This document shows, piece after piece, positions 18,753-26,789 of a DNA stretch of 64,000 nucleotides (positions are counted from its first letter, which is position 1; every line of letters starts with the position of its first letter). The notes beneath the pieces were generated by a model. That model was given only the letters and a program-made list of their open reading frames with translations. It did not search any database and had not been told where the DNA came from. Origin of the DNA: Pseudomonas viridiflava (GTDB taxonomy: Bacteria > Pseudomonadota > Gammaproteobacteria > Pseudomonadales > Pseudomonadaceae). Both the position numbers and the translations under genes were made by a program. The DNA lies in contig NZ_UWFN01000095.1 in assembly GCF_900602065.1 (NCBI RefSeq), forward strand, positions 186,001 through 250,000, read 5' to 3'.

Positions 18753-21188
18753 TTAAGCCTTCAGTTCTGGTGCCAGTTGCGCAGGCTCCTTCTCCAGTTC
18801 TTCCTTGAGGTCTTCATCGCTAAGCATCTCGGCGATGTCGCGCAGACGTTCGACGACGCGGGCGTTGACGCTGCCTTCGGGGAATTCGCCATTCTCGTCC
18901 GGCTCACCGGCAGGTTCGCCCACCAGCAAACTCAAGGCTTCGTCAGCCTGACGCACTGCATAAACGTGGAACTGACCGGCACGTACGGCCTGCAGAACCC
19001 GCTCATCAAGCATCAGCGTCGAGACGTTGGCTTGCGGAATGATTGCGCCCTGCTCCCCCGTCAACCCACGCGCCTCACAGAGTCGGAAGAAACCTTCGAT
19101 CTTCTCGTTAACCCCACCCACAGCCTGCACTTCACCGAACTGGTTGATCGAACCGGTGATCGCAAAGCATTGCTTGAGCGGCGTTTTCGACAACGCCGAA
19201 ATCAGCGTGCAGGCCTCGCCCAGCGACGCGCTGTCGCCATCCACATAACCATAGGATTGCTCCAGGGCGATGCTCGCGGAAATCGCCAGCGGGAACTCCT
19301 GCGCGTATCGGCTACCCAGATAGCCAGTGAGGATCATTACGCCCTTGGAGTGAATCGGCTGACCGAGATTCACCTCGCGCTCGATATCGACGATCCCACT
19401 GCCACCCGGATACACCGTGGCAGAAATGCGTGCAGGTACACCAAACGCCGAATCGCCAACTTCCAGCACCGTCAGCCCGTTGCACTTGCCAACTGCCGCC
19501 CCATCGGTATCGATCAGGATGACGCCCGCCATCATGTCGTCGAGGATTCGTGCAGACACACGGCCCGTGCGTGCAGCCTTGGCCTTGAGCGCCCGTTCGA
19601 TGTGGCCCGCGTCGGTCTGCTCCTCATTGGCCAGTTGGCGGATGAAATCCGCTTCACTGACCAACTGGAACAAATCACCGATGCGTGCCGAAAGACGCCC
19701 CTGATGCTCTGCCAATCGTGCGCTGTAGGTCGCGAGCCGCGCGACTGCATCGGCTGTCAGCGGGGCCATGCCCTCTTCCGAAGTACGGGTTTTCAACAAC
19801 TGGGCGAACTGCTCCAGTGTCTCGTCGTACATCGGGATGTCTTCGTCGAAATCCACCAGCACCCGAAACATCTCCTGGAAGTCAGGATCCAGGTCTTGCA
19901 GGGTGTAATACAGCGAACGCGCACCGATGATGATCACTTTGACCTGCAACGGAATGACCTGCGGCGTCAGACTGACCGTGGCCAGCCGCCCCATCTCACC
20001 CAGCGGCGATTCCATTTTCAGCTTGCGCGACTGCAGGGCGCGCTTGAGGGCGTCCCAGACAAACGGCTCGCTGAGCATTTTTTCTGCTTCGAGAATCAGG
20101 AAACCGCCGTTGGCGCGATGCAACGCACCCGGCCGCAACTGTCGGTAAGTGGTGTACAGCGCCCCCTGATCAGTGCTGTATTCAATACGGCCAAACAGGT
20201 TGTCGTAAGTCGGGTGCGGCTCGAACACAACCGGTGCCCCGCCGCTGGCCGAGTGACCGACTACAAGGCTCGGGCTGTATTGCTCTTCAAGCAGCTTGCG
20301 CGCCTGCGCATCGGTTTTACTGTCATCGACCAACTGTTCGACCACGGTTTTGAGCAGGTAAACCTGCATCGCCTGCAAATAAGCGCAGACAGCCGCGTTT
20401 TCTGCGTACTGCTCAGACAGCGGCGCCAGCAGCGGCTGTAAAGCCAGGGTGATGGTTTCTTCGTTCAACTGACGCAATTGATTACTGGACTCACGCTTCC
20501 ACTGCGGCAAGCTGGCGAGCTCTTCATTGAGCCGCTCCTCAAGCCCCGAAATATCTTCGTGGAAGCGCTCGCGATCATTCTCGGGCAGTTGCGAGAACTC
20601 TGCTTCGTCCAGCGCCTTGCCGTCGAGCATCGGGGTGAACGCGATATTGGTGCTGTCGCGGTACAGAGCGATGTCTTTTTCCAGCGCCAGACGTTCGATA
20701 ACGTCCAGCGCCTTGTCATAGCGCTGATTGAAAGCGCGGTCGATGGCACTTTTTTTCTGCTGGTAGGACGGATGCTCGAAAACAGCCGGGAACGTTGCCA
20801 GCAAATTATCGATCAACCCACCGATGTCGGTGATGAACTGGTGAGCGCTGCCCGGCGGCAACTCCAGCGCACGAGGCTCACGGGGTTCGTCGAAGTGATT
20901 GACGTAGACCCAGTCACACGGGGTCTGCATGCGTTTGCCTTCGGCTTTCAGGTAGCGTTTCACGAACGAGAAACGCCCGGTGCCGGGCTCGCCCATGACA
21001 AATACGTTGTAACCAGGGCGAGGCATCGCCACACCAAACTGCAGGGCTTCTACTGCTCGTTCCTGGCCGAGCACACCGCGGAAGGGCTCCAGATCATTGG
21101 TCGTCGAAAAGCTGAACTGTTCAGCAGAAAAAGGACGCGTCAGCGCTTCAGGCGCAAGACGCAGGCTGGCAGCAACAGTATCGGGCAT
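18753..21188 (-). CDS. Lon-like ATP-dependent protease (AAA_32/YcbZ family)
   Basis: 811 residues. An N-terminal Lon-related AAA module is followed by a C-terminal Lon-type protease domain. The catalytic dyad is Ser653 (DGDSAS) and Lys696 (NEKIEG), 43 residues apart exactly as in E. coli Lon. The Walker A-like loop is GEPGTGRFS (residues 66-74), with Arg72 where the ATP-binding Lys normally sits. A long alpha-helical insert (about 185-290) replaces the Lon substrate domain, and FEPHPTYDNLFGRIEYSTDQGALYTTYRQLRPG is the family hallmark. It corresponds to PA4576. Substrates unknown; probable cytosolic quality-control or regulatory protease. Confidence 0.88.
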   Translation of the reverse strand: MPDTVAASLRLAPEALTRPFSAEQFSFSTTNDLEPFRGVLGQERAVEALQFGVAMPRPGYNVFVMGEPGTGRFSFVKRYLKAEGKRMQTPCDWVYVNHFDEPREPRALELPPGSAHQFITDIGGLIDNLLATFPAVFEHPSYQQKKSAIDRAFNQRYDKALDVIERLALEKDIALYRDSTNIAFTPMLDGKALDEAEFSQLPENDRERFHEDISGLEERLNEELASLPQWKRESSNQLRQLNEETITLALQPLLAPLSEQYAENAAVCAYLQAMQVYLLKTVVEQLVDDSKTDAQARKLLEEQYSPSLVVGHSASGGAPVVFEPHPTYDNLFGRIEYSTDQGALYTTYRQLRPGALHRANGGFLILEAEKMLSEPFVWDALKRALQSRKLKMESPLGEMGRLATVSLTPQVIPLQVKVIIIGARSLYYTLQDLDPDFQEMFRVLVDFDEDIPMYDETLEQFAQLLKTRTSEEGMAPLTADAVARLATYSARLAEHQGRLSARIGDLFQLVSEADFIRQLANEEQTDAGHIERALKAKAARTGRVSARILDDMMAGVILIDTDGAAVGKCNGLTVLEVGDSAFGVPARISATVYPGGSGIVDIEREVNLGQPIHSKGVMILTGYLGSRYAQEFPLAISASIALEQSYGYVDGDSASLGEACTLISALSKTPLKQCFAITGSINQFGEVQAVGGVNEKIEGFFRLCEARGLTGEQGAIIPQANVSTLMLDERVLQAVRAGQFHVYAVRQADEALSLLVGEPAGEPDENGEFPEGSVNARVVERLRDIAEMLSDEDLKEELEKEPAQLAPELKA

Positions 21189-21469
21189 CGGGCATCCTTA
21201 CATCAGGCGGGGCAGATGGCGGCATTCTGGCGCTCGCCGGACGTGACTTGCAAGACAGGAAAAAACTCAAGTCGTCACAACCCGCGCGGTACGCTGGCCA
21301 GAGCGTTATATCAGGCACTATTTTTGATGAACATTTTGTAATAAAGGGCGGAACCCTTGGATAGCGCCTAAGCTCCAAGCTTGGCGTACCAGAAATTAAA
21401 CACTGGCCGCCTTGGCGCAACTGAAGCCATGAACCCTGACCCTTGGTTGAATATAAAGAGAATAAAGCT

Positions 21470-21958
21470 ATGAAACGGATTCTTCTTGGTAGTCTCTTCG
21501 CAGCTGTTTCCATCAACGCTATGGCCCAGGCTCCAGGCGGCCCGGATTGCGGCTGGGGCAACATGCTGTTTGAAGGTCAGCGCGGTACTCCCGCTCATTT
21601 CCTCGCATCGACCACTAACGGCACCTCGGGTAACGCCACTTTCGGCATGACCTCGGGCACCAACGGCTGCTCCACTAACAGCGCACTGACGTACGGTGGT
21701 AAATCCTGGATTGCCATGAACGGCATGATGGATGAGCTTTCCAAGGACATGGCCATGGGTCAAGGCGAAGCACTGACCACTTACGCGGTTGTGCTGGGCG
21801 TTGCACCGGAAGACCGTGCGCATTTCGCCGCTGTCACCCACGAGCACTTCAATCAGATTTTCAGCAAGGCAGACGCCACCGCTGAAGACGTTCACACCAA
21901 CACCCTCGACGTACTGAAAAACGATCCGACCCTGGCCAAGTACGCTACCCAGGCATAA
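21470..21958 (+). CDS. DUF3015 periplasmic protein
   Basis: 162 residues from the ATG at 21470. MKRILLGSLFAAVSINAMA is a secretion signal. The mature part has the DUF3015 layout: APGGPDCGWGNMLFEGQRG, a Gly/Ser/Thr-rich stretch with a Cys (TSGTNGCSTN), then helices EALTTYAVVLGV, HFAAVTHEHFNQIF. The two Cys may form a disulfide. Function unknown. A strong terminator follows, so it is separate from the next gene, although both encode exported proteins. Confidence 0.85.
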   Translation: MKRILLGSLFAAVSINAMAQAPGGPDCGWGNMLFEGQRGTPAHFLASTTNGTSGNATFGMTSGTNGCSTNSALTYGGKSWIAMNGMMDELSKDMAMGQGEALTTYAVVLGVAPEDRAHFAAVTHEHFNQIFSKADATAEDVHTNTLDVLKNDPTLAKYATQA

Positions 21959-21967
21959 GCTCGTTGC

Positions 21968-21999
21968 GCCCGCCCCTCCATTCGGAGGGCGGGCTTTTT
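21968..21999 (+). terminator. Rho-independent terminator of the DUF3015 gene
   Basis: Stem GCCCGCCC.TCC/GGA.GGGCGGGC followed by TTTTTG, ten bases past the stop codon. Confidence 0.93.
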
Positions 22000-22056
22000 G
22001 TTGCGTTCACGCGCTAGACTGCCTGACTGCCCGATCCCCTGAAATAGTTGCTTTCT

Positions 22057-23910
22057 ATGCTCAAACGCCTTGTGTATCTGGCGCTCTGCGTCTGCACCCC
22101 GCTGTCCGCCGCACAACATGCGAGCGATGAACGTTTGCAGCAACTGGCTAATGAGCCGTTCTGGATTTCATTAGGGCATTACGAAACCGCCAAGCTGGGT
22201 GGATGGCGCAGCTATGTCGACGACCCAAAATTCTTTCTCTCGGCCAACGGTGAACACGACCCGAAAGCGGAGTTGAGCGCTACCCTCGACGCTATTTATG
22301 CTCCGGCAAGCGCGGGTGAAAAACATGCGCAGTGTGTTTACCCTGCTCGTACCCGATGGCTAAAGGATCAGTTGAAGCTGACTGACTTGCCTACGGTGGA
22401 ATGCAAAGAGTTCACTCAATGGTTCAAGGACGTCGCCCCGGATAGCGCAGTGATGATCTTCCCCGCGGCCTACCTGAACAGCCCCTCGTCCATGTTCGGC
22501 CATACGCTGCTGCGCATCGATCAGGCTGATGTCAAAACCAACAACACCGCCCTGCTCAGCTATGCGATCAACTTCGGTGCTTACATCGAAGGCATGGACA
22601 ACAGCATTCTGTACGCCTGGAAGGGCTTGGCTGGTGGCTACCCCGGCCTGTTCGCGCTAGTGCCCTACCAGGAAAAGCTGTCTGAATATCGCAGCCTGGA
22701 AAACCGCGACCTGTGGGAATACCACCTGAACCTGACGCCCGAAGAAACCGGGCGAATGGTCGAGCACGTCTGGGAATTGAAACAGATCCGCTTCGGCTAT
22801 TTCTTCTTCGACGAGAACTGCTCCTATCGCTTGCTGGAGCTGTTGCAGGTTGCTCGCCCCGGCTTGAAGCTGACCGAGCAATTCCCGTTGACGGCCATCC
22901 CGACCGACACCGTCAAAGCCGTCAAGGCGGCGGGCCTGGTCGACAAGATCGACTATCGCCCGTCTCGTGAACGCGAACTGCTGGAGCGCGCCAAGCCGCT
23001 GGACAGCACCGAGCAGCAATGGGTGCTGAAGGTCAGCGCCGATCAGAAGCAACTGCAAAGCCCTGACTATCTGGCCCTGCCCAAAGAGCGCCGTGCACTG
23101 ATTCAAGATGCCGCGTATCGCCTCGAACGCTACCGCGCCAATGGTCAGGAGCGGGATGCCGGACGCGCTCAGCGTAGTTTCGAACTGCTGCGGGCGATCA
23201 ACCAGAACCCGCCGCCAGCACTGGATATCGAGCGCCCAGGGCTACCGGAAGACGGCCACGAATCCCGAACCTGGCAAGCTGGCGTCGGCACCCGTGATGA
23301 CAAGGCCTTCGCCGAGTACGGCCTGCGCATGGCGTATCACGACCTCAACGACAATGCCTATGGCTTCCCGTTGGGCGCGCAGATCGAAATCCTGCAACTC
23401 AAGCTGCGTCAGTACGAAGGCAATCACTGGCAACTACAGCAACTGGATCTGGCGACTATCCGCTCGCTGACCCCGCGCAATGCATTGCTCAAGCCCTGGT
23501 CGTGGCAAGTCACTGGCGGTCTGGAGCGAGTGCTGGGTAAACATGGCGATGAGACGCTGGTGTCCCACGTGAATGGCGGCGCGGGCGGTACCTGGCAGTT
23601 GGGCGAAGATGTTCTGGGTTTTGCATTGGGCACCGTGCGGGTTGAGCACAACAACGACTTCGCCGAGTTCATCTCACCCGCGGCTGGCTTCAATAGCGGT
23701 ATTTTGTGGCGTAACCCGGTTGGCAACCTGAGCCTGGAGACCAAGGGCGACTACTTTACCAACGGCGAAGTACGCCGCAGCATCAGCCTGAATCAGCAAT
23801 GGGAACTGTCACGCAACCTCGGCCTGCGCCTAAGCGCCCAGCGGGAATTCAGCCAACTGAGCTCACCGCAAAATGAAGTGATGCTTGAGGTGAAGTGGTA
23901 TCACTATTGA
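22057..23910 (+). CDS. Lnb/DUF4105-family envelope protein with C-terminal beta-rich domain
   Basis: 617 residues from the ATG at 22057 (a TTG at 22048 is possible but less likely). The signal peptide is MLKRLVYLALCVCTPLSAA. The N-terminal domain is the DUF4105/Lnb periplasmic domain, a papain-like fold: His149 (MFGHTLLRID) and Cys255 (DENCSYRLL) are the expected catalytic pair. The C-terminal half (about 400-617) alternates strands with aromatic ends and finishes LEVKWYHY, resembling an outer-membrane barrel. In Bacteroides, Lnb transfers an acyl chain onto lipoproteins. Pseudomonas already has Lnt, so the role here is open. Confidence 0.82.
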   Translation: MLKRLVYLALCVCTPLSAAQHASDERLQQLANEPFWISLGHYETAKLGGWRSYVDDPKFFLSANGEHDPKAELSATLDAIYAPASAGEKHAQCVYPARTRWLKDQLKLTDLPTVECKEFTQWFKDVAPDSAVMIFPAAYLNSPSSMFGHTLLRIDQADVKTNNTALLSYAINFGAYIEGMDNSILYAWKGLAGGYPGLFALVPYQEKLSEYRSLENRDLWEYHLNLTPEETGRMVEHVWELKQIRFGYFFFDENCSYRLLELLQVARPGLKLTEQFPLTAIPTDTVKAVKAAGLVDKIDYRPSRERELLERAKPLDSTEQQWVLKVSADQKQLQSPDYLALPKERRALIQDAAYRLERYRANGQERDAGRAQRSFELLRAINQNPPPALDIERPGLPEDGHESRTWQAGVGTRDDKAFAEYGLRMAYHDLNDNAYGFPLGAQIEILQLKLRQYEGNHWQLQQLDLATIRSLTPRNALLKPWSWQVTGGLERVLGKHGDETLVSHVNGGAGGTWQLGEDVLGFALGTVRVEHNNDFAEFISPAAGFNSGILWRNPVGNLSLETKGDYFTNGEVRRSISLNQQWELSRNLGLRLSAQREFSQLSSPQNEVMLEVKWYHY

Positions 23911-23930
23911 TTGATAGGCGGTGCTGTTCC

Positions 23931-24005
23931 CTGTAGGAGCTGCCGAAGGCTGCGAAAGCATTCATCCTGACACGCCCCCATCGCAGCCTTCGGCAGCTCC
24001 TACAG
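23931..24005. repeat. REPIN, GTAGGAGCTGCCGAAGGC type
   Basis: Inverted pair with near-perfect arms, between the DUF4105 gene and the Gre-like gene. Confidence 0.9.
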
Positions 24006-24082
24006 GGAATAGCATCTGCGCAAGAATCAACGAAACTTATCCCCCGCGCCCATGGCCCAACCTTCATTAGAGGAGAAAAGCC

Positions 24083-24580
24083 ATGAGCCGCGCCTTCGTC
24101 AATGAAGACAATGCCGCTGCGGATGCCGACCAGCCGGTCGAGCGCCTGATCAGCGAGCAACCCAATTACGTCACCGCCAGCGGTCTGGAGCATTTGCAGC
24201 GCCGCGTTGCCGAACTCCAGGCCCACCACAGCGAGATTGCCGCGCTGGATCAAGACAACGACAAACAGCATCTGGCTGACCTTGAACGTGACCTGCGCTA
24301 CTTCAACCAGCGCCTGCAAAGTGCGCAGGTGGTCACCCCCGCCATCTCGACGGACAAGGTGCAGATTGGCAGTTGGGTAACCTACGCCGATGAAGACGGC
24401 ACCGAGCATCGCGTGCAACTGGTGGGCGAGGATCAGGCGGATGCAACCGCCGGGTTGATCAACTGGGCCTCGCCGCTGGGCCGCGCGCTGATCGGTGCGC
24501 AATTGGGTGATGAAGTGCTGTGGAAGCGCCCGGCCGGCGATCAGGATATCGAGATTGTATTGATCGAGCCGGATGTGTAA
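24083..24580 (+). CDS. GreA/GreB-family transcription factor with atypical coiled coil
   Basis: 165 residues, ATG behind GAGGAG. The N-terminal helical region (about 36-85: VTASGLEHLQRRVAELQAHH...LADLERDLRYFNQRLQSAQVV) is a short coiled coil. The C-terminal FKBP-like Gre domain (about 95-160) is good: IGSWVTYADEDGTEHRVQLVGEDQADATAGLINWASPLGRALIGAQLGDEV. The acidic tip of true GreA/GreB (GDLxENADY), which holds Mg2+ in the RNA polymerase channel, is not recognisable; ALDQDNDKQHL stands in its place. So RNA-cleavage activity is doubtful and a Gfh1- or Rnk-like competitor role is possible. No partner gene adjacent. Confidence 0.75.
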   Translation: MSRAFVNEDNAAADADQPVERLISEQPNYVTASGLEHLQRRVAELQAHHSEIAALDQDNDKQHLADLERDLRYFNQRLQSAQVVTPAISTDKVQIGSWVTYADEDGTEHRVQLVGEDQADATAGLINWASPLGRALIGAQLGDEVLWKRPAGDQDIEIVLIEPDV

Positions 24581-24592
24581 GCCATGCCAACC

Positions 24593-24620
24593 GGTAGCAG
24601 CGAACTTGTTCGCTCCTACC
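24593..24620. repeat. Single degenerate REP
   Basis: GTAGCAGCGAACTTGTTCGCTCCTACC, a small self-complementary element with no inverted partner. Similar to the single copy at 10367. Confidence 0.6.
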
Positions 24621-24626
24621 GGGGGC

Positions 24627-24655
24627 AAAAAAAAGGAGCCCGAGGGCTCCTTTCT
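24627..24655. terminator. Bidirectional terminator between the Gre-like gene and ettA
   Basis: Stem GGAGCCC/GGGCTCC with eight A on the left (T-tract for the minus strand) and TTTCTT on the right. It serves both convergent genes. Confidence 0.88.
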
Positions 24656-24672
24656 TGTACCACCTGAATAAA

Positions 24673-26337
24673 TCAGGCCAGTTTCTTGTGGCGTACCCGG
24701 TGTGGCTGGGCTGCCGCGTCGCCGAGGCGTTTTTTACGGTCGGCTTCGTATTCGGTGTAGTTGCCTTCGAAGAACACTGCCTGTGAATCATCTTCATAGG
24801 CCAGGATGTGAGTCGCAACCCGGTCAAGGAACCACCGATCGTGAGAGATCACAATGGCGGCGCCAGGGAAGTCCAGCAGTGCTTCTTCCAGCGAACGCAG
24901 GGTTTCCACGTCGAGGTCGTTGGAAGGTTCGTCGAGCAGCAAGACGTTGCCGCCCTCTTTCAGGGTCAACGCCAGGTGCAAACGACCGCGCTCACCACCG
25001 GAGAGGTCCTTGACGAACTTTTGCTGATCGCCGCCCTTGAAGTTGAAGCGCCCCACATAAGTGCGTGACGGAATTTCGTAGTTGCCGATGCGGATCTGAT
25101 CAGAACCGTCAGAAATCTGCTGGAACACAGTCTTGCTGCCATCCAGATCGTCACGGCTCTGATCAACGCAGGCCAGTTGCACGGTCTCACCGATCTCGAT
25201 GCTGCCCGAGTCCGGTTGCTCCTTGCCCATCAGCATGCGGAACAGGGTCGACTTACCGGCACCGTTACCACCGATCACGCCGACAATCGCGCCTTTAGGC
25301 ATTGCGAACGACAGGTTGTCGATCAACACGCGATCGCCGTAACCCTTGCTGACGTTCTTGAACTCGATGACCTTGTCGCCCAGCCGTGGACCGGCCGGGA
25401 TGTAGATCTCGTTGGTTTCGCTGCGCTTCTGGAATTCCTGCGACTGCATTTCTTCAAAGCGTTGCAGACGAGCCTTGGACTTGGACTGACGCGCCTTGGC
25501 ACCTTTGCGAACCCATTCCAGCTCTTCTTTCATGGCCTTTTCATGGGCCGACTGCTGCTTGGATTCCTGGGCCAGACGATCGGACTTGGCTTCCAGCCAG
25601 CCCGAATAGTTGCCTTCATAAGGAATGCCAGCGCCGCGGTCGAGTTCCAGAATCCAGCCAGCGACGTTATCCAGGAAGTACCGGTCGTGCGTAATCGCAA
25701 CCACGGTGCCCGGGAAGTCGTGCAGGAAGTGTTCAAGCCAGGCAACCGAGTCGGCGTCCAGGTGGTTGGTCGGTTCGTCGAGCAGCAGCATGTCCGGAGC
25801 GGACAGCAGCAGACGGCACAGGGCGACACGACGTTTCTCACCACCGGAAAGCACTTCAACCTTGGCATCCCACGCTGGCAGACGCAGCGCATCAGCCGCA
25901 ACTTCCAGCTGACGGTCCAGATTGTGGCCATCAGCGGCTTGCAGGATAGCCTCAAGCTTGGCCTGTTCGGCAGCCAGCTTGTCGAAGTCAGCGTCCGGAT
26001 CTGCGTACTCTGCATAGACCTCGTCAAGGCGCGCCTGAGCATTCTTGATCACGCTAACCGCTTCCTCGACCACTTCACGCACGGTCTTGGTCGGATCAAG
26101 TTGCGGCTCTTGAGGCAGATAACCAATGTTCAGTTCAGGCATCGGACGTGCTTCACCGTCGAACTCGGTGTCGACACCCGCCATGATTTTCAGCAGCGTG
26201 GATTTACCCGAACCGTTGAGGCCGAGGACGCCGATCTTGGCTCCCGGGAAAAACGACAGGGAAATATTCTTGAGAATTTCCCGCTTCGGCGGCACAACTT
26301 TGCTCAGCCGATGCATGGTGAAGACGTATTGGGCCAT
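24673..26337 (-). CDS. ettA: Energy-dependent translational throttle protein EttA (ABC-F ATPase)
   Basis: 554 residues. Two ABC cassettes in tandem: Walker [10 protein letters not shown] and GGNGAGKST, signatures [10 protein letters not shown] and [10 protein letters not shown], Walker [12 protein letters not shown] and [11 protein letters not shown]. There are no membrane segments, which defines ABC-F. The arm insertion in the first cassette ([28 protein letters not shown]) and the linker ([20 protein letters not shown]) fit EttA, which binds the ribosomal E site and gates the first elongation step by ADP/ATP ratio. N-terminal [22 protein letters not shown] is family-typical. Convergent with the Gre-like gene. 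Confidence 0.95.
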   Translation of the reverse strand: MAQYVFTMHRLSKVVPPKREILKNISLSFFPGAKIGVLGLNGSGKSTLLKIMAGVDTEFDGEARPMPELNIGYLPQEPQLDPTKTVREVVEEAVSVIKNAQARLDEVYAEYADPDADFDKLAAEQAKLEAILQAADGHNLDRQLEVAADALRLPAWDAKVEVLSGGEKRRVALCRLLLSAPDMLLLDEPTNHLDADSVAWLEHFLHDFPGTVVAITHDRYFLDNVAGWILELDRGAGIPYEGNYSGWLEAKSDRLAQESKQQSAHEKAMKEELEWVRKGAKARQSKSKARLQRFEEMQSQEFQKRSETNEIYIPAGPRLGDKVIEFKNVSKGYGDRVLIDNLSFAMPKGAIVGVIGGNGAGKSTLFRMLMGKEQPDSGSIEIGETVQLACVDQSRDDLDGSKTVFQQISDGSDQIRIGNYEIPSRTYVGRFNFKGGDQQKFVKDLSGGERGRLHLALTLKEGGNVLLLDEPSNDLDVETLRSLEEALLDFPGAAIVISHDRWFLDRVATHILAYEDDSQAVFFEGNYTEYEADRKKRLGDAAAQPHRVRHKKLA

Positions 26338-26789
26338 GGGATGAAAACCTGGGTTTATGACTGTTGAATAAAAGACGCGAGCTTAAAGCTCCGACGTAAA
26401 AAGCTTTTATTTGTCGACGGCACTTGCCGTTGGACGGTTCCACGCCTTGAATTATCTACATCGCGGGATGTGAGCGCCGTGGAACTGGATCAAAGTTTGC
26501 AAGCAGTGGAGTCACTCATGCAGAAGTCGGCAGAGGCTGCGCGTCGGGCAAAGCTACCCGAATGCGGGCTTGAGGGCAAACCGTCTGAACCCACAGGACT
26601 GGCACTTAGCCACAACTCAGGGCATGCTAGCCGCCCTTTGGGCGTGCAGCTTATAGTGCGCCCGGCGCTCACCACAGCGCAGCCCGGACGCAATCATTAC
26701 CAACAGCCTGTTCAGTTCAGTAGTCAGGATCAACGTTGCCTACATCAACCCACTCATCGCCCTCGAACTTGACCAGGAGCTCAACGGCC
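26338..26789. other. Divergent intergenic region ettA-morA
   Basis: No gene that I can support. It should hold the promoters of ettA (minus) and morA (plus). A short palindrome GAGCTTAAAGCTC lies at 26379-26391. The in-frame GTG-started frame 26470-26772 has no ribosome site and no family resemblance. No REP is present, unusual for a gap of this size in the window. Confidence 0.5.

Noticed and set aside
18642..20441. 599-codon plus-strand frame opposite the Lon-like protease
   Set aside because: Begins inside a REPIN and is a codon-position shadow of the protease gene.
26470..26772. 100-codon frame in the ettA-morA gap
   Set aside because: GTG start without ribosome site, low-complexity composition, overlaps the morA leader; no recognisable protein.
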